A DNA stretch of 9,483 bases from Verrucomicrobiota bacterium (GCA_003217835.1 QHMQ01000018.1:1-9483); one strand, 5' to 3'. Shown: positions 1-7,017, numbered from the stretch's first letter. Numbers and translations are program-made. The notes: a model not told the origin generated them from the sequence alone.

Positions 1-1112
1 GCCACTGATCCGACGATTGTCAGGTTACCAGCAAAGGTCGTGGCAAGCGCGAGCACTTTCCACATCAACTCGGGCTCGGCAAACCGCGCGATCCACTTCC
101 CCGCGACGAGAACAAATGGAACGTTCGAGAAAATATTCGAACCGACCGCCGAGAACCATGTCAGATTCCAGGTCTGCGCTGTCACGCTTGATCCGAAGAC
201 AGGTTGCAGATGCCGATAAATGGCATCGGGCAGGCCGGTATCGCTCAGTCCGTCAACGACAACAAACAAAGCTGCAAAGAACACGAGCAAGTGCCAATCG
301 ATTAATTTGAGCACTTCGTGCGTGTCGCGGCGCGCGAGCACCATCACCAGGACCGCGCCCGAGAGCGCTGTCCACGCCAGATTCAGCCCCGCGACAAAGC
401 AGGCAAAGATCGACAAAAACACGATGCAAACGATCGCAAACAAACCGCGGTCGAGTTTCGGGACGATGTGGATTTCGCGTTCGATCCTCGCCGCTTGCAA
501 CGCACGCCGAAAACCGAAACGCAAAATGATGAAATTGATTACCAGTCCGATGAGCGCCGCCGGCGCAAGCGTTCGCGAGAATTGCGAAAAGGGAATATGC
601 GAAAAATGCCCAATAATCATGTTTTGCGGATTGCCAACCCGGGTGGCGACGCTGCCGATGTTGGCGCTGGTTGCGAGCGCGATGAGATACGGCAGCAGAG
701 GAAGTTTCCCGCGCCGGATCACCGCGATCACCAGAGGCGTGAGCATCAAACAGATCGTGTCATTGACCAGCAACGCCGAGAGAATTCCCGATCTGAGCGT
801 CAGATAGAGCAAGAGCCGCCCCGGAGTGCGAGAGAACCGCAAGACAAGATCCGCGGCCCATTCGAAAAAGTGCGCGAGATATAGATAGGCCGAGACAAGC
901 ATCATCGCCAGCAGCAGCATGATCGTATCGTAGTTGACTGCGCGATAAGCGCGTTCAGGCGTGACAACACCGGTTGCGACCATCAAGACAGCACCGAGCA
1001 ACGCTGCGGCCGGACGGTTCAACGGCAGAATTTTGAGCTGCCGCCCACTGATGAGAACGTAGGTGATCGCGAAGATCACGCTCGCGACAAGCTCCTGCTC
1101 CCAGTAATTCAC
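1..1112 (-). CDS. ArsB/NhaD/SLC13-type anion transporter, 3' end beyond window
   Basis: This is an inner-membrane transporter of the ion transporter superfamily (arsenite, citrate, Na+/H+ and dicarboxylate permeases); the substrate cannot be told from the sequence. Reading the minus strand gives 370 open codons with many hydrophobic helices. The N-terminal part contains NRPAAALLGAVLMV and a segment beginning NYDTIMLLLAMM. The first repeat has the hallmark TSANIGSVATRVGNPQNMII, and the second has SNIFSNVPFVLV followed by AGNLTIVGSV. These paired Asn-rich hairpins are the family's substrate and ion site. Family members are usually about 410-430 residues, so roughly 50 C-terminal residues lie outside the window. 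I chose the GTG at 1110-1112 because an in-frame stop lies a few codons upstream and the next in-frame ATG would remove the first membrane helix. No strong ribosome binding site is seen. It is transcribed divergently from yicC across a gap of about 150 bp. The family is clear; the exact start is less so. Confidence 0.88.
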   Translation of the reverse strand, partial: MNYWEQELVASVIFAITYVLISGRQLKILPLNRPAAALLGAVLMVATGVVTPERAYRAVNYDTIMLLLAMMLVSAYLYLAHFFEWAADLVLRFSRTPGRLLLYLTLRSGILSALLVNDTICLMLTPLVIAVIRRGKLPLLPYLIALATSANIGSVATRVGNPQNMIIGHFSHIPFSQFSRTLAPAALIGLVINFIILRFGFRRALQAARIEREIHIVPKLDRGLFAIVCIVFLSIFACFVAGLNLAWTALSGAVLVMVLARRDTHEVLKLIDWHLLVFFAALFVVVDGLSDTGLPDAIYRHLQPVFGSSVTAQTWNLTWFSAVGSNIFSNVPFVLVAGKWIARFAEPELMWKVLALATTFAGNLTIVGSV

Positions 1113-1263
1113 AGCGCGTGCATAATGGAGGGCATTTCACTTTTCAATCAGCACAAATTTCTTTGCGGAGTTCGGATGGAATGCATAGCCTCTCCCAGTA
1201 ATGGTCAAACGCTGCCAAACGCACGGCTCTATCGGCGGTTCTAATGATAAAGCACCCTGAAAT

Positions 1264-2139
1264 ATGAGGAGCATGACTGGCTACGGCCGCGCCGAGATCC
1301 ATCACGACGGGACAAAATTTAGCGTCGAACTCAATTCGGTAAACCGAAAGCAGAGCGACATCGTGATCAATTTGCCGCGCGATCTGACCGAGCTCGAGCC
1401 GCGCATTCGCCAAACGATCAATGAAAATATTTCGCGCGGTCGAATGAATGTCGTCATTACTTTTCACAACGGCCCAAACGGCGCGCGCCACCTTGCCCTT
1501 GATACGGAGCTCGCCCGCTCCTATCACGAAGCGATGCGCTCACTGCAAAAGGAATTGAACGCCCCGGGCGAAATCACGATCAGCACCATCCTCCAAGCTC
1601 CAGGCGTGATGCGTTTTCCAGAGCAAGAGGTAAACGCCGAAGATGCATGGCCCGCAGTCGATCGCGCGCTGCGCGCCGCGCTGGCGGATTTGATCAAAAT
1701 GCGCGAGCGAGAAGGCAGACATCTCGCCAAGGATTTGATTCATCGGCTGAAAGCGATGCGGAAAAAACTCAAAGAAATCCGCGCGCTTCACCCCGATGTG
1801 ATCAAAAGGTACCGTTCGTCGCTTCTTGATCGCATTCAAAAGGCGGGTCTGCCGATTGCCAGTGACGACGAACGCTTACTCAAAGAGATTTCCTTCTTCG
1901 CCGATCGCGCCGATGTCTCCGAGGAATTGACGCGCCTGGAAAGTCACCTTGCCCAATTCGCGCATCATCTCCGCAGAAACGAGCCGGTCGGTCGCACGCT
2001 TGAATTCATCACGCAGGAAATTTTTCGCGAGCTAAATACGCTTGGCACAAAAGCAAATGACGCCGCCATTTCACAGCGCGTCGTCGCCTGCAAAGCGGAG
2101 CTGGAAAAGATTCGGGAGCAAGTCCAAAATCTTGAGTAA
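1264..2139 (+). CDS. yicC: YicC family endoribonuclease
   Basis: The protein has 291 residues, the usual size for the YicC family (about 290). Its start, MRSMTGYGRAE, is the family signature. The C-terminal domain (about residues 205-291) carries the conserved run with FITQEIFRELNTLGTKANDA, ending in AELEKIREQVQNLE. YicC of E. coli is reported to be an endoribonuclease that promotes turnover of small RNAs; the role in this organism is inferred. The ATG at 1264 is preferred over the internal ATG at 1273 because the MxSMTGYGRA start is conserved, although the AGGAG at 1267-1271 lies inside the gene and no good ribosome binding site precedes 1264. It is the first gene of a plus-strand cluster, and its TAA overlaps the probable start of gmk. 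A yicC-gmk pairing is common in many bacteria. Confidence 0.95.
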   Translation: MRSMTGYGRAEIHHDGTKFSVELNSVNRKQSDIVINLPRDLTELEPRIRQTINENISRGRMNVVITFHNGPNGARHLALDTELARSYHEAMRSLQKELNAPGEITISTILQAPGVMRFPEQEVNAEDAWPAVDRALRAALADLIKMREREGRHLAKDLIHRLKAMRKKLKEIRALHPDVIKRYRSSLLDRIQKAGLPIASDDERLLKEISFFADRADVSEELTRLESHLAQFAHHLRRNEPVGRTLEFITQEIFRELNTLGTKANDAAISQRVVACKAELEKIREQVQNLE

Positions 2140-2743
2140 ACAGTTCAGCCGGCACGGAATTCTCTTTGTCATTTCTGCGCCATCGGGTGCGGGCAAGACC
2201 ACGCTCGTTGAGGCGCTTCGCCAGACTCCGAACTTTGTTTATTCTGTTTCTTGCACGACGCGAGCACCGCGCGGTGGTGAAATTGAAGGCGAAGATTATC
2301 AATTTCTTTCCGACGCCGATTTTCGCGCGAGAGTGAAAGCCGGAGATTTTCTCGAGCACGCCCAGGTACACGGAGACTTTTATGGAACGTTGCGTAAACC
2401 GGTGGTGACAAATTTGAAGAATGGAGTGGATGTTTTGATCGACATCGATACACAAGGTGCAGCCGCCATTCGCAACTGCGATGACCCATTTGTCCGCCAG
2501 GCCCTTACCGATGTTTTCATTATGCCGCCCGATCTCGAAGAGTTGCGCCGGCGCCTGATGAAGCGTGGAACCGAAACGAGACGACAGATTGATTCACGTC
2601 TCGTCACCGCCGCGCGCGAAATGGAATTATGGCGCGATTATCGCTACACTATCATCAGTCGATCAGTCGAGGAAGATTTGCAGAAGTTCCGACACATCAT
2701 GGGCGCGGAGGGTTATTTGAGCCGGCGTCTTATTCAAAAATAA
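2132..2743 (+). CDS. gmk: guanylate kinase
   Basis: ATP:GMP phosphotransferase, which makes GDP for GTP and dGTP synthesis in the cytosol. The P-loop is SAPSGAGKTTL (residues 14-24 from the chosen start), followed by the GMP-binding part SVSCTTRAPRGGEIEGEDY, a FLEHAQVHGDFYGT segment and a Walker-B-like VDVLIDIDTQGA. The lid and C-terminal helix include LRRRLMKRGTE. The frame stays open upstream to a TTG at 2042, but the product is conserved only from about GILFVISAPSG, so that extension would lie entirely inside yicC. I place the start at TTG 2132, giving 203 residues (family about 200-210). Its codon overlaps the end of yicC, whose TAA is 2137-2139, which suggests translational coupling. A GGGAG at 2114-2118 could be the ribosome binding site, at rather long spacing. 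Identity is certain; the start is probable. Confidence 0.94.
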   Translation: MSKQFSRHGILFVISAPSGAGKTTLVEALRQTPNFVYSVSCTTRAPRGGEIEGEDYQFLSDADFRARVKAGDFLEHAQVHGDFYGTLRKPVVTNLKNGVDVLIDIDTQGAAAIRNCDDPFVRQALTDVFIMPPDLEELRRRLMKRGTETRRQIDSRLVTAAREMELWRDYRYTIISRSVEEDLQKFRHIMGAEGYLSRRLIQK

Positions 2744-2756
2744 TTGCCGATCTTTC

Positions 2757-3380
2757 ATGGAAAAAAACGCCAAACGCAGAAGTGATAAGATTGGCGCGCG
2801 AAAAGTCGTGCGCATTCGACCCGGCACCAAATCAGTAGTCCTCGGAGTAACGGGATCAATCGCCGCTTATAAATCCGCCGAGCTCGCCAGTTTGCTCGTC
2901 AAACAAGGACATGAAGTGTTCGTCGTCATGACACAGGACGCGACTGAATTTATTTCGTCGCTTACTCTGCAGACGCTTTCAAAAAATCCGGTGACGACGA
3001 GTTTCTTCGATGAGAAGGAAAATTGGCGGCCCGGCCACATCGAACTCGCTGATCGCGCGAACCTGCTTCTTATCGCACCGGCCACAGCGCACATTATTGC
3101 TGAGCTCGCCCATGGTTTGGCTTTTCATCCGCTCGCGGCGATCGCGCTTGCCACCCGCGCGCCGATTCTGCTCGCGCCCGCCATGAATGGAAAAATGTGG
3201 CAGCACCCTGCGACAACCGAGAATGTGGAAAAACTAAAATCGCGCGGCGTCGAGTTTATCGGGCCGGAAGAAGGAATGCTTGCTTGTGGCTACGAAGGCC
3301 TCGGCCGGCTTTGGAAGGTGAACGATATCGCGTTTCGCGCCGAGTTCCTGCTCGCGCGTCAGGATAATTTGATCGCGTGA
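2757..3380 (+). CDS. coaC: phosphopantothenoylcysteine decarboxylase (stand-alone CoaC)
   Basis: Flavoprotein that decarboxylates 4'-phosphopantothenoylcysteine to 4'-phosphopantetheine in coenzyme A synthesis. The protein has 207 residues. The flavin-binding start is VVLGVTGSIAAYKSAEL (about residues 27-43). His94 in RPGHIELADRA matches the catalytic His of the family, APAMNGKMW (140-148) is the PxMNxxMW motif, and Cys177 in GMLACGYEG matches the catalytic Cys of the substrate-clamp flap. In most bacteria this domain is the N-terminal half of a fused CoaBC; here it stops at 3380 and coaB begins as a separate frame with a 4-nt overlap. About 25 basic residues precede the flavin fold. They may be a real extension, or the start may be the GTG at 2808; neither has a clear ribosome binding site. 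It lies 13 nt after gmk. Confidence 0.92.
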   Translation: MEKNAKRRSDKIGARKVVRIRPGTKSVVLGVTGSIAAYKSAELASLLVKQGHEVFVVMTQDATEFISSLTLQTLSKNPVTTSFFDEKENWRPGHIELADRANLLLIAPATAHIIAELAHGLAFHPLAAIALATRAPILLAPAMNGKMWQHPATTENVEKLKSRGVEFIGPEEGMLACGYEGLGRLWKVNDIAFRAEFLLARQDNLIA

Positions 3381-4003
3381 GATTTCTTATCACGGCCGGC
3401 CCGACGCGCGAGCCGATCGATCCGGTTCGTTACATCTCGAATCGTTCCTCGGGAAAAATGGGCTACGCCATCGCCGAAGCGGCCCTCGAAGCGGGACACG
3501 ATGTTGTTTTGATTTCCGGTCCAGTGAATCTCGATCCACCGCGAGGCGCGCACTTTGTCTCGATCTTGACCAGCGATGAAATGTACAACGCAGTCCATCG
3601 AGCTGTGCGCGATTGCGACGCTCTCGTCATGTGCGCGGCGGTTGCTGATTACAAACCGCAAAAAGTTTCCACGACGAAAGTAAAGAAACGTGACCAACAT
3701 CTCTCCCTTGAGTTGGTTCTCACCCGCGACATCCTCGGATCGCTCCAAAACAAAGATCGACAATTTCTCGTTGTTGGTTTCGCCGCAGAAACAAATGATC
3801 TCCAAGCAAACGCGCAAAAAAAACTTCACGCAAAACATTGCGACATCATCGTGGCGAACGATGTGAGCAGCTCAGATTCAGGGATCGAAAGCGATGAAAA
3901 TGAAGTGACAATTTTATTTCGAAACGGCGAAATCACAAAAATTCCGCGCGCGCCAAAGAAAATTATCGCGCGCGCGCTCGTAAAAATATTTTCAAATATG
4001 TAA
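3377..4003 (+). CDS. coaB: phosphopantothenate-cysteine ligase (stand-alone CoaB)
   Basis: CTP-dependent ligase that joins cysteine to 4'-phosphopantothenate, the step before CoaC. The 208 residues match the C-terminal half of fused CoaBC. The start MRFLITAGPTREPIDPVR (initiator GTG) leads into YISNRSSGKMG with the conserved Asn22. CAAVADYKPQ (86-95) and the KVKK Lys cluster (101-104) match the catalytic Lys region, and VVGFAAETNDL and DIIVANDVS follow. The GTG at 3377-3379 overlaps the coaC stop TGA (3378-3380) as GTGA, a typical arrangement for translational coupling. The full set of ligase motifs and the clean junction argue that this is a genuine two-gene arrangement rather than a frameshifted fusion. 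No terminator follows directly; a promoter element for the next small gene begins about 10 nt after the stop. Confidence 0.93.
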   Translation: MRFLITAGPTREPIDPVRYISNRSSGKMGYAIAEAALEAGHDVVLISGPVNLDPPRGAHFVSILTSDEMYNAVHRAVRDCDALVMCAAVADYKPQKVSTTKVKKRDQHLSLELVLTRDILGSLQNKDRQFLVVGFAAETNDLQANAQKKLHAKHCDIIVANDVSSSDSGIESDENEVTILFRNGEITKIPRAPKKIIARALVKIFSNM

Positions 4004-4012
4004 GAATAATGT

Positions 4013-4041
4013 TTGACAAAAAAAATGTGATGATTACTGAA
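4013..4041 (+). promoter_or_regulatory. putative sigma-70-type promoter of the small Lys-rich gene
   Basis: A perfect TTGACA -35 hexamer sits at 4013-4018, directly after the coaB stop, followed by an A-rich spacer. At the expected distance the best -10 candidates (TACTGA at 4035-4040 or ACTGAA at 4036-4041) are weak matches. The position ahead of a gene that has its own strong ribosome binding site and terminator supports a promoter. The -10 element is uncertain and may be partly replaced by regulator binding at the overlapping dyad. Confidence 0.5.
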
Positions 4042-4060
4042 CTCACTGTAAGTGAAGTCA
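4038..4060. promoter_or_regulatory. operator-like dyad TGAnnTCACT-n3-AGTGAnnTCA
   Basis: A 23-bp imperfect palindrome centred on 4049, in which 8 of 11 base pairs are symmetrical (TGA and TCACT mirrored by AGTGA and TCA). It overlaps the probable -10 region and transcription start downstream of TTGACA, where a repressor would bind. It could instead form a short hairpin at the 5' end of the transcript. No specific regulator family is recognised. Confidence 0.35.
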
Positions 4061-4070
4061 TTCCCACAAC

Positions 4071-4085
4071 TCCGCACGTTGCGGA
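4071..4085 (+). other. 5'-leader hairpin TCCGCA-CGT-TGCGGA
   Basis: A perfect 6-bp stem with a 3-nt loop ends four bases before the purine-rich ribosome binding site of the 19-codon ORF. It could stabilise the leader or keep the ribosome site exposed. No known riboswitch is recognised. Confidence 0.4.
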
Positions 4086-4105
4086 TTGAAAGGGGGGAAT
4101 AGTCG

Positions 4106-4165
4106 ATGGCAAAGAAAAGAAAGAAAGCAGCGAAGAAAAAATCAGCGAAGAAAAAGAGGCATTAA
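4106..4165 (+). CDS. 19-residue lysine-rich basic peptide
   Basis: The ORF encodes MAKKRKKAAKKKSAKKKRH, with 11 Lys, 2 Arg and 1 His in 19 residues and no acidic residue. A strong ribosome binding site, AGGGGGG at 4091-4097, lies 8 nt before the ATG, and the unit has its own TTGACA element upstream and a strong terminator downstream, so it looks like a real monocistronic gene. The composition resembles the AKKK-type tails of histone H1-like bacterial proteins and very small basic ribosomal proteins, so nucleic-acid or ribosome binding is plausible, but no family is firmly recognised and the function is unknown. Longer overlapping frames in the same place (for example plus strand 4086-4355) run through the terminator and are not believed. 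An alternative is that the transcript itself is the functional product. Confidence 0.6.
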   Translation: MAKKRKKAAKKKSAKKKRH

Positions 4166-4183
4166 GGCCCGACGCTTGATAAC

Positions 4184-4205
4184 GATCCTGAACGCTTTCG
4201 GGATC
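4184..4205 (+). other. hairpin in the 3' part of the small transcript
   Basis: GATCCTGAA at 4184-4192 pairs with TTCGGGATC at 4197-4205 (9 pairs, one of them G-U) around a CGCT loop. It lies between the stop of the 19-codon ORF and the terminator, and no poly-T follows, so it is not itself a terminator. It adds to the impression of a structured RNA. Confidence 0.45.
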
Positions 4206-4223
4206 ACAACCCCTAACTTCAAC

Positions 4224-4259
4224 CCGGGAGGAGAACTCAATTTTCCTCCCGGTTTTTTT
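4224..4259 (+). terminator. strong rho-independent terminator
   Basis: CCGGGAGGA (4224-4232) pairs perfectly with TCCTCCCGG (4244-4252). The stem continues inward with G-U, A-U and A-U pairs to give about 12 pairs and a 5-nt loop (CTCAA), and is followed by seven T (4253-4259). It ends the small Lys-rich gene and any readthrough from the yicC-gmk-coaC-coaB cluster. Confidence 0.93.
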
Positions 4260-4364
4260 GGGCCGACGTGCAAATCGCGATGGCGATCTTGCGCGAATGG
4301 ATTTTCAAACTTCACATTGGGAAATTGTTTGGCAGAGAGAGCCGAATCCTATTAGTGGTTTGTC

Positions 4365-5111
4365 ATGAAGCATTATCTCGACGCGGCAGAGAAAGCTGCC
4401 CGCGCCGCGGGCAAACTGCTTCGCCAAAATTTTCAACACCCTTTGCGGGTCAACTCCGCTGAAGCGCACGACATTAAACTGGAGATCGATGTTCAGGCGC
4501 AGGATTTGATTACAAAATTGCTTCTGAAAGAATTTCCGGAGCACGCACTTTACGGCGAGGAAGGAATCGTTGGCGATCAATCAAGCGAGCATCAATGGGT
4601 TGTCGATCCACTCGATGGCACCGTGAATTATTTCTACGGCATTCCGCATTTTTGCGTCTCAATCGCTTTGCGCTTTCGGGGCGAGATCATGGTCGGCGTC
4701 ATCTACGATCCAATCCGGGAAGAGATGTGGACAGGACAAAAAGGAGAAACCCCTAGATTGAATGGCAATCACTTTCGCGTGAGCGAACGCGCCGACCTGG
4801 CTGAAGCGGTCATCTCAGTTGGACTTTCCAAAACCGACGACACGATTGAGGCCGGTCTGCCCCTACTGCAACGAATGATCCATCGCGTGCGCAAATGCCG
4901 CTTGCTCGGCAGCGCGGCGCTCGACATGGCCTATGTCGCCTGCGGACGTCTTGACGCTTACATTGAACAGGGAATCAGTCTTTGGGACATTGCCGCGGGG
5001 TGGCTCTTGATTGAAACCGCCGGCGGAACTGTCGATCTTCGGCCGCGTGATGACATGAAAGACAAATACAGAATTGTCGCCTCGAATGGCGTAATCGATC
5101 TAAAACTCTGA
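4365..5111 (+). CDS. inositol monophosphatase family phosphatase
   Basis: Mg2+-dependent sugar-phosphate phosphatase of the IMPase/SuhB family. The 248 residues are slightly shorter than typical (about 260). The metal-site motifs are complete: GEE at 64-66, VVDPLDGTVNY at 79-89 (the D-P-L-D-G-T core), and SLWDIAAG at 205-212, with LLGSAALDMAYVACGRLDAY (181-200) between them. The substrate could be inositol-1-phosphate, histidinol phosphate or another small phosphate; the sequence alone does not decide. The ATG at 4365 follows the terminator region by about 100 bp and has only a weak purine stretch upstream. ispF begins 3 nt after the stop, so the two are probably co-transcribed. Confidence 0.93.
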   Translation: MKHYLDAAEKAARAAGKLLRQNFQHPLRVNSAEAHDIKLEIDVQAQDLITKLLLKEFPEHALYGEEGIVGDQSSEHQWVVDPLDGTVNYFYGIPHFCVSIALRFRGEIMVGVIYDPIREEMWTGQKGETPRLNGNHFRVSERADLAEAVISVGLSKTDDTIEAGLPLLQRMIHRVRKCRLLGSAALDMAYVACGRLDAYIEQGISLWDIAAGWLLIETAGGTVDLRPRDDMKDKYRIVASNGVIDLKL

Positions 5112-5114
5112 CTA

Positions 5115-5591
5115 ATGATTCGATGTGGAATCGGCTATGACGTGCATCGCCTTGAGAAAGGACGAAAACTGATCCTCGGCGGAGTCGAGATTACACACAC
5201 GCATGGACTTGAAGGACATTCGGATGCCGACGTGTTGTCGCACGCAATCGCCGATGCGCTGCTGGGTGCGGTTGCTGCGGGCGATATCGGTCAACATTTT
5301 CCAAACACAGACGAATCAATCCGCGGCATTAGCAGCATCGACATCTTGAAATGCGTCGCTGCACTGCTCACCGAACACAAAACGCGTATTGTGAACATGG
5401 ATGCAACCGTAGTTGCTGAAGCGCCAAAGATCGCCCCTCACATTTCCGCAATGCGAAAACAGATTGCGAACGCAATCGGAGTGTCCAGCTCTTGCGTCAG
5501 TCTCAAGGCGACGACAAACGAACGCCTTGGAACGATCGGCCGCGGCGAAGGGATTGCGGCAATGGCGATTGCAACCGTTGAACAGGAGTGA
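5115..5591 (+). CDS. ispF: 2-C-methyl-D-erythritol 2,4-cyclodiphosphate synthase
   Basis: IspF cyclises CDP-methylerythritol 2-phosphate to methylerythritol 2,4-cyclodiphosphate in the non-mevalonate isoprenoid pathway. The 158 residues match the usual length. GYDVH (7-11) gives metal ligands Asp9 and His11, LEGHSDADVLSHAI (32-45) holds the third ligand His43, FPNTD lies at 62-66, and AEAPKIAPH and KATTNERLGTIGRGEGIAAMA form the CDP-binding C-terminal part. All expected catalytic and metal residues are present. It starts 3 nt after the phosphatase gene and is followed about 40 nt later by cysS; ispF next to cysS is a common bacterial pairing. Confidence 0.97.
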   Translation: MIRCGIGYDVHRLEKGRKLILGGVEITHTHGLEGHSDADVLSHAIADALLGAVAAGDIGQHFPNTDESIRGISSIDILKCVAALLTEHKTRIVNMDATVVAEAPKIAPHISAMRKQIANAIGVSSSCVSLKATTNERLGTIGRGEGIAAMAIATVEQE

Positions 5592-5633
5592 GCGGTTGGT
5601 CATTCCGACTCCACTCGACATAACGAGATAGAC

Positions 5634-6509
5634 ATGGCGTTGCGCTTTTTTAACACCTACTCGCGCCAACTTGAGGACTTCGAGCCGCGAGATCTCGCTG
5701 GACGCAAGGTCGACATCTACACCTGTGGCCCAACGGTCTACAGCCGCGCGCACATCGGAAATTTTCGTGCGTATGTCTTCGAGGATTTGCTCCAGCGCCA
5801 CCTTGAGCTGCGCGGTTACACAGTGCATCGCGTCATGAACATCACTGACGTTGACGACAAAACGATTCGCGGCGCCCGTGAGGCTGGAATTCCTCTCACA
5901 GAATCTACCGTGCAATTTAAAGAAGCGTTCTTCGAAGATATCGAAACATTGCGGATCAAACGGGCAGATGAGTTTCCCGCCGCCACCGATCAGCGTTACA
6001 TCGATAAAATGATTGAGATGATCGCCACCCTCATCTCACGCGGCCTCGCTTATCAAGCGGAGGACAAATCAGTTTATTTTCGCATCAACAAATTTCCCGA
6101 TTACGGAAAGCTCGCCCATTTCGATCTCACGCAATTGCAATCGACCGGACGGGTAAAGCATGACGAATACGACAAGGAACACATCGGCGATTTCGCGCTC
6201 TGGAAAGCGTGGGATGAAGAAGATGGCGATGTGAAATGGGATTCGCCGTGGGGACCCGGTCGCCCCGGCTGGCACATTGAATGCAGCGCTATGGCAACGG
6301 CGCTACTTGGCGACGAAATCGATATTCACTGCGGTGGGGTTGACAACATCTTTCCTCACCACGAGGCCGAGATTGCGCAGAGCGAAGGCTGTACCGGCAA
6401 GAAATTTGTTCGTTACTGGCTGCATTGCGCACATCTACTGGTCGACAATCAAAAAATGTCGAAGTCGCTCGGCAACTTCTACACCCTGCCCGATGTGACT
6501 ATGCCCTGA
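5634..6509 (+). pseudogene. cysS: cysteinyl-tRNA synthetase, N-terminal part of a frame-disrupted gene
   Basis: Class I aminoacyl-tRNA synthetase that charges tRNA-Cys. This frame (291 residues) holds the complete catalytic domain: YTCGPTVYSRAHIGNFRAY with zinc ligand Cys31 and the HIGN motif (40-43), GWHIECSAM with zinc ligand Cys217, FPHHEAEIAQSEG with His242 and Glu246, and KMSKSLGNF (274-282). The spacing Cys217-His242-Glu246 equals that of the E. coli zinc site. After NFYTLPDV the frame runs into TGA at 6507-6509. The remaining 170 residues are in another frame from about 6500. Roughly ten residues that normally link NFxTxRDV to the RYxLM segment are missing. Either this is a real pseudogene, with function supplied by another copy, or the deletion is a sequencing or assembly error. 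Confidence 0.85.
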
Positions 6510-7012
6510 TGCGCGTGCATTATCGCGCTCCGCTCAATTTCACCTGGGGCGGCATGAATGAAGCGCGCGAGTCGTTAGGCCGAATCGATGATTGGCTGGT
6601 GCGACTGCGCGAAACCGCCGCGGGGAAGCTCGGTAAGGGAGAGATCGACATGCAGCCTGGCCAGGAATTCGAAGAAGCGCTCGATGACGACCTGAACATT
6701 TCCGCAGCGCTTGGCTTCTTGTTTGAATCGATTCGGAAAACAAATCGCGCAATCGATCGAAACGAAGTCGATGCCTCCTCGGCTAATGCATGGTTGACCT
6801 GGTGGCAGCGCGCAAACAGCGTGCTTGCTATTGAAGAGGAAGCAGGACCCCTTCCGCGTGAGGTTGCGGAGCTGGCCGAGGCGCGCACGCAAGCGAGGCT
6901 TGCAAAAGATTTCCGGAAAAGCGATGAATTGCGCGACAAATTGAATGCGCTCGGCTGGGAAGCGCGCGATACGAAGGATGGGCAGAAAATTACGCGACGC
7001 GCCGGCGCTTAA
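6500..7012 (+). pseudogene. cysS: cysteinyl-tRNA synthetase, C-terminal part in a shifted frame
   Basis: From 6500 the frame reads YALMRVHYRAPLNFTWGG, matching the helix just after the KMSKS loop of CysRS, and continues through the tRNA-binding helical bundle (EEALDDDLNISAALGFLFES). The C-terminal part includes ARTQARLAKDFRKSDELRDK and LNALGWEARDTKDGQ, typical of the CysRS C-terminus. The frame is open further upstream, but that upstream translation is the shadow of the N-terminal cysS frame and is not homologous. On its own this piece has no plausible start or ribosome site, so it would be expressed only by frameshifting. Joined with the upstream part it would give about 460 residues, close to a normal CysRS once the missing codons are added. 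Confidence 0.85.
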
Positions 7013-7017
7013 TTCAA

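Noticed and set aside
17..884. Three long overlapping plus-strand open frames
   Set aside because: They are antisense to the transporter, their translations are Arg/Ser-rich without family motifs, and the minus-strand frame has clear conserved transporter motifs.
955..1140. Short minus-strand ORF with several Cys
   Set aside because: It overlaps the transporter start in another frame. The transporter frame has conserved N-terminal motifs and this one has none; the Cys are a by-product of GC-rich codons.
1144..1527. 127-codon minus-strand ORF
   Set aside because: It is antisense to the start of yicC, which is a confirmed family member; no recognisable motifs.
4086..4355. 89-codon plus-strand ORF over the small gene and terminator
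   Set aside because: It starts with TTG with no ribosome site and reads straight through a strong terminator hairpin and T-run; its Arg/Lys-rich start is the shifted reading of the Lys-rich ORF.
5316..5915. 199-codon minus-strand ORF
   Set aside because: It is antisense to ispF and cysS, both with complete motifs; no promoter, ribosome site or family motif.
6490..6512. Programmed ribosomal frameshift joining the two parts of cysS
   Set aside because: No slippery heptamer or downstream stimulatory structure is visible, and a simple shift would still leave about nine conserved residues missing.
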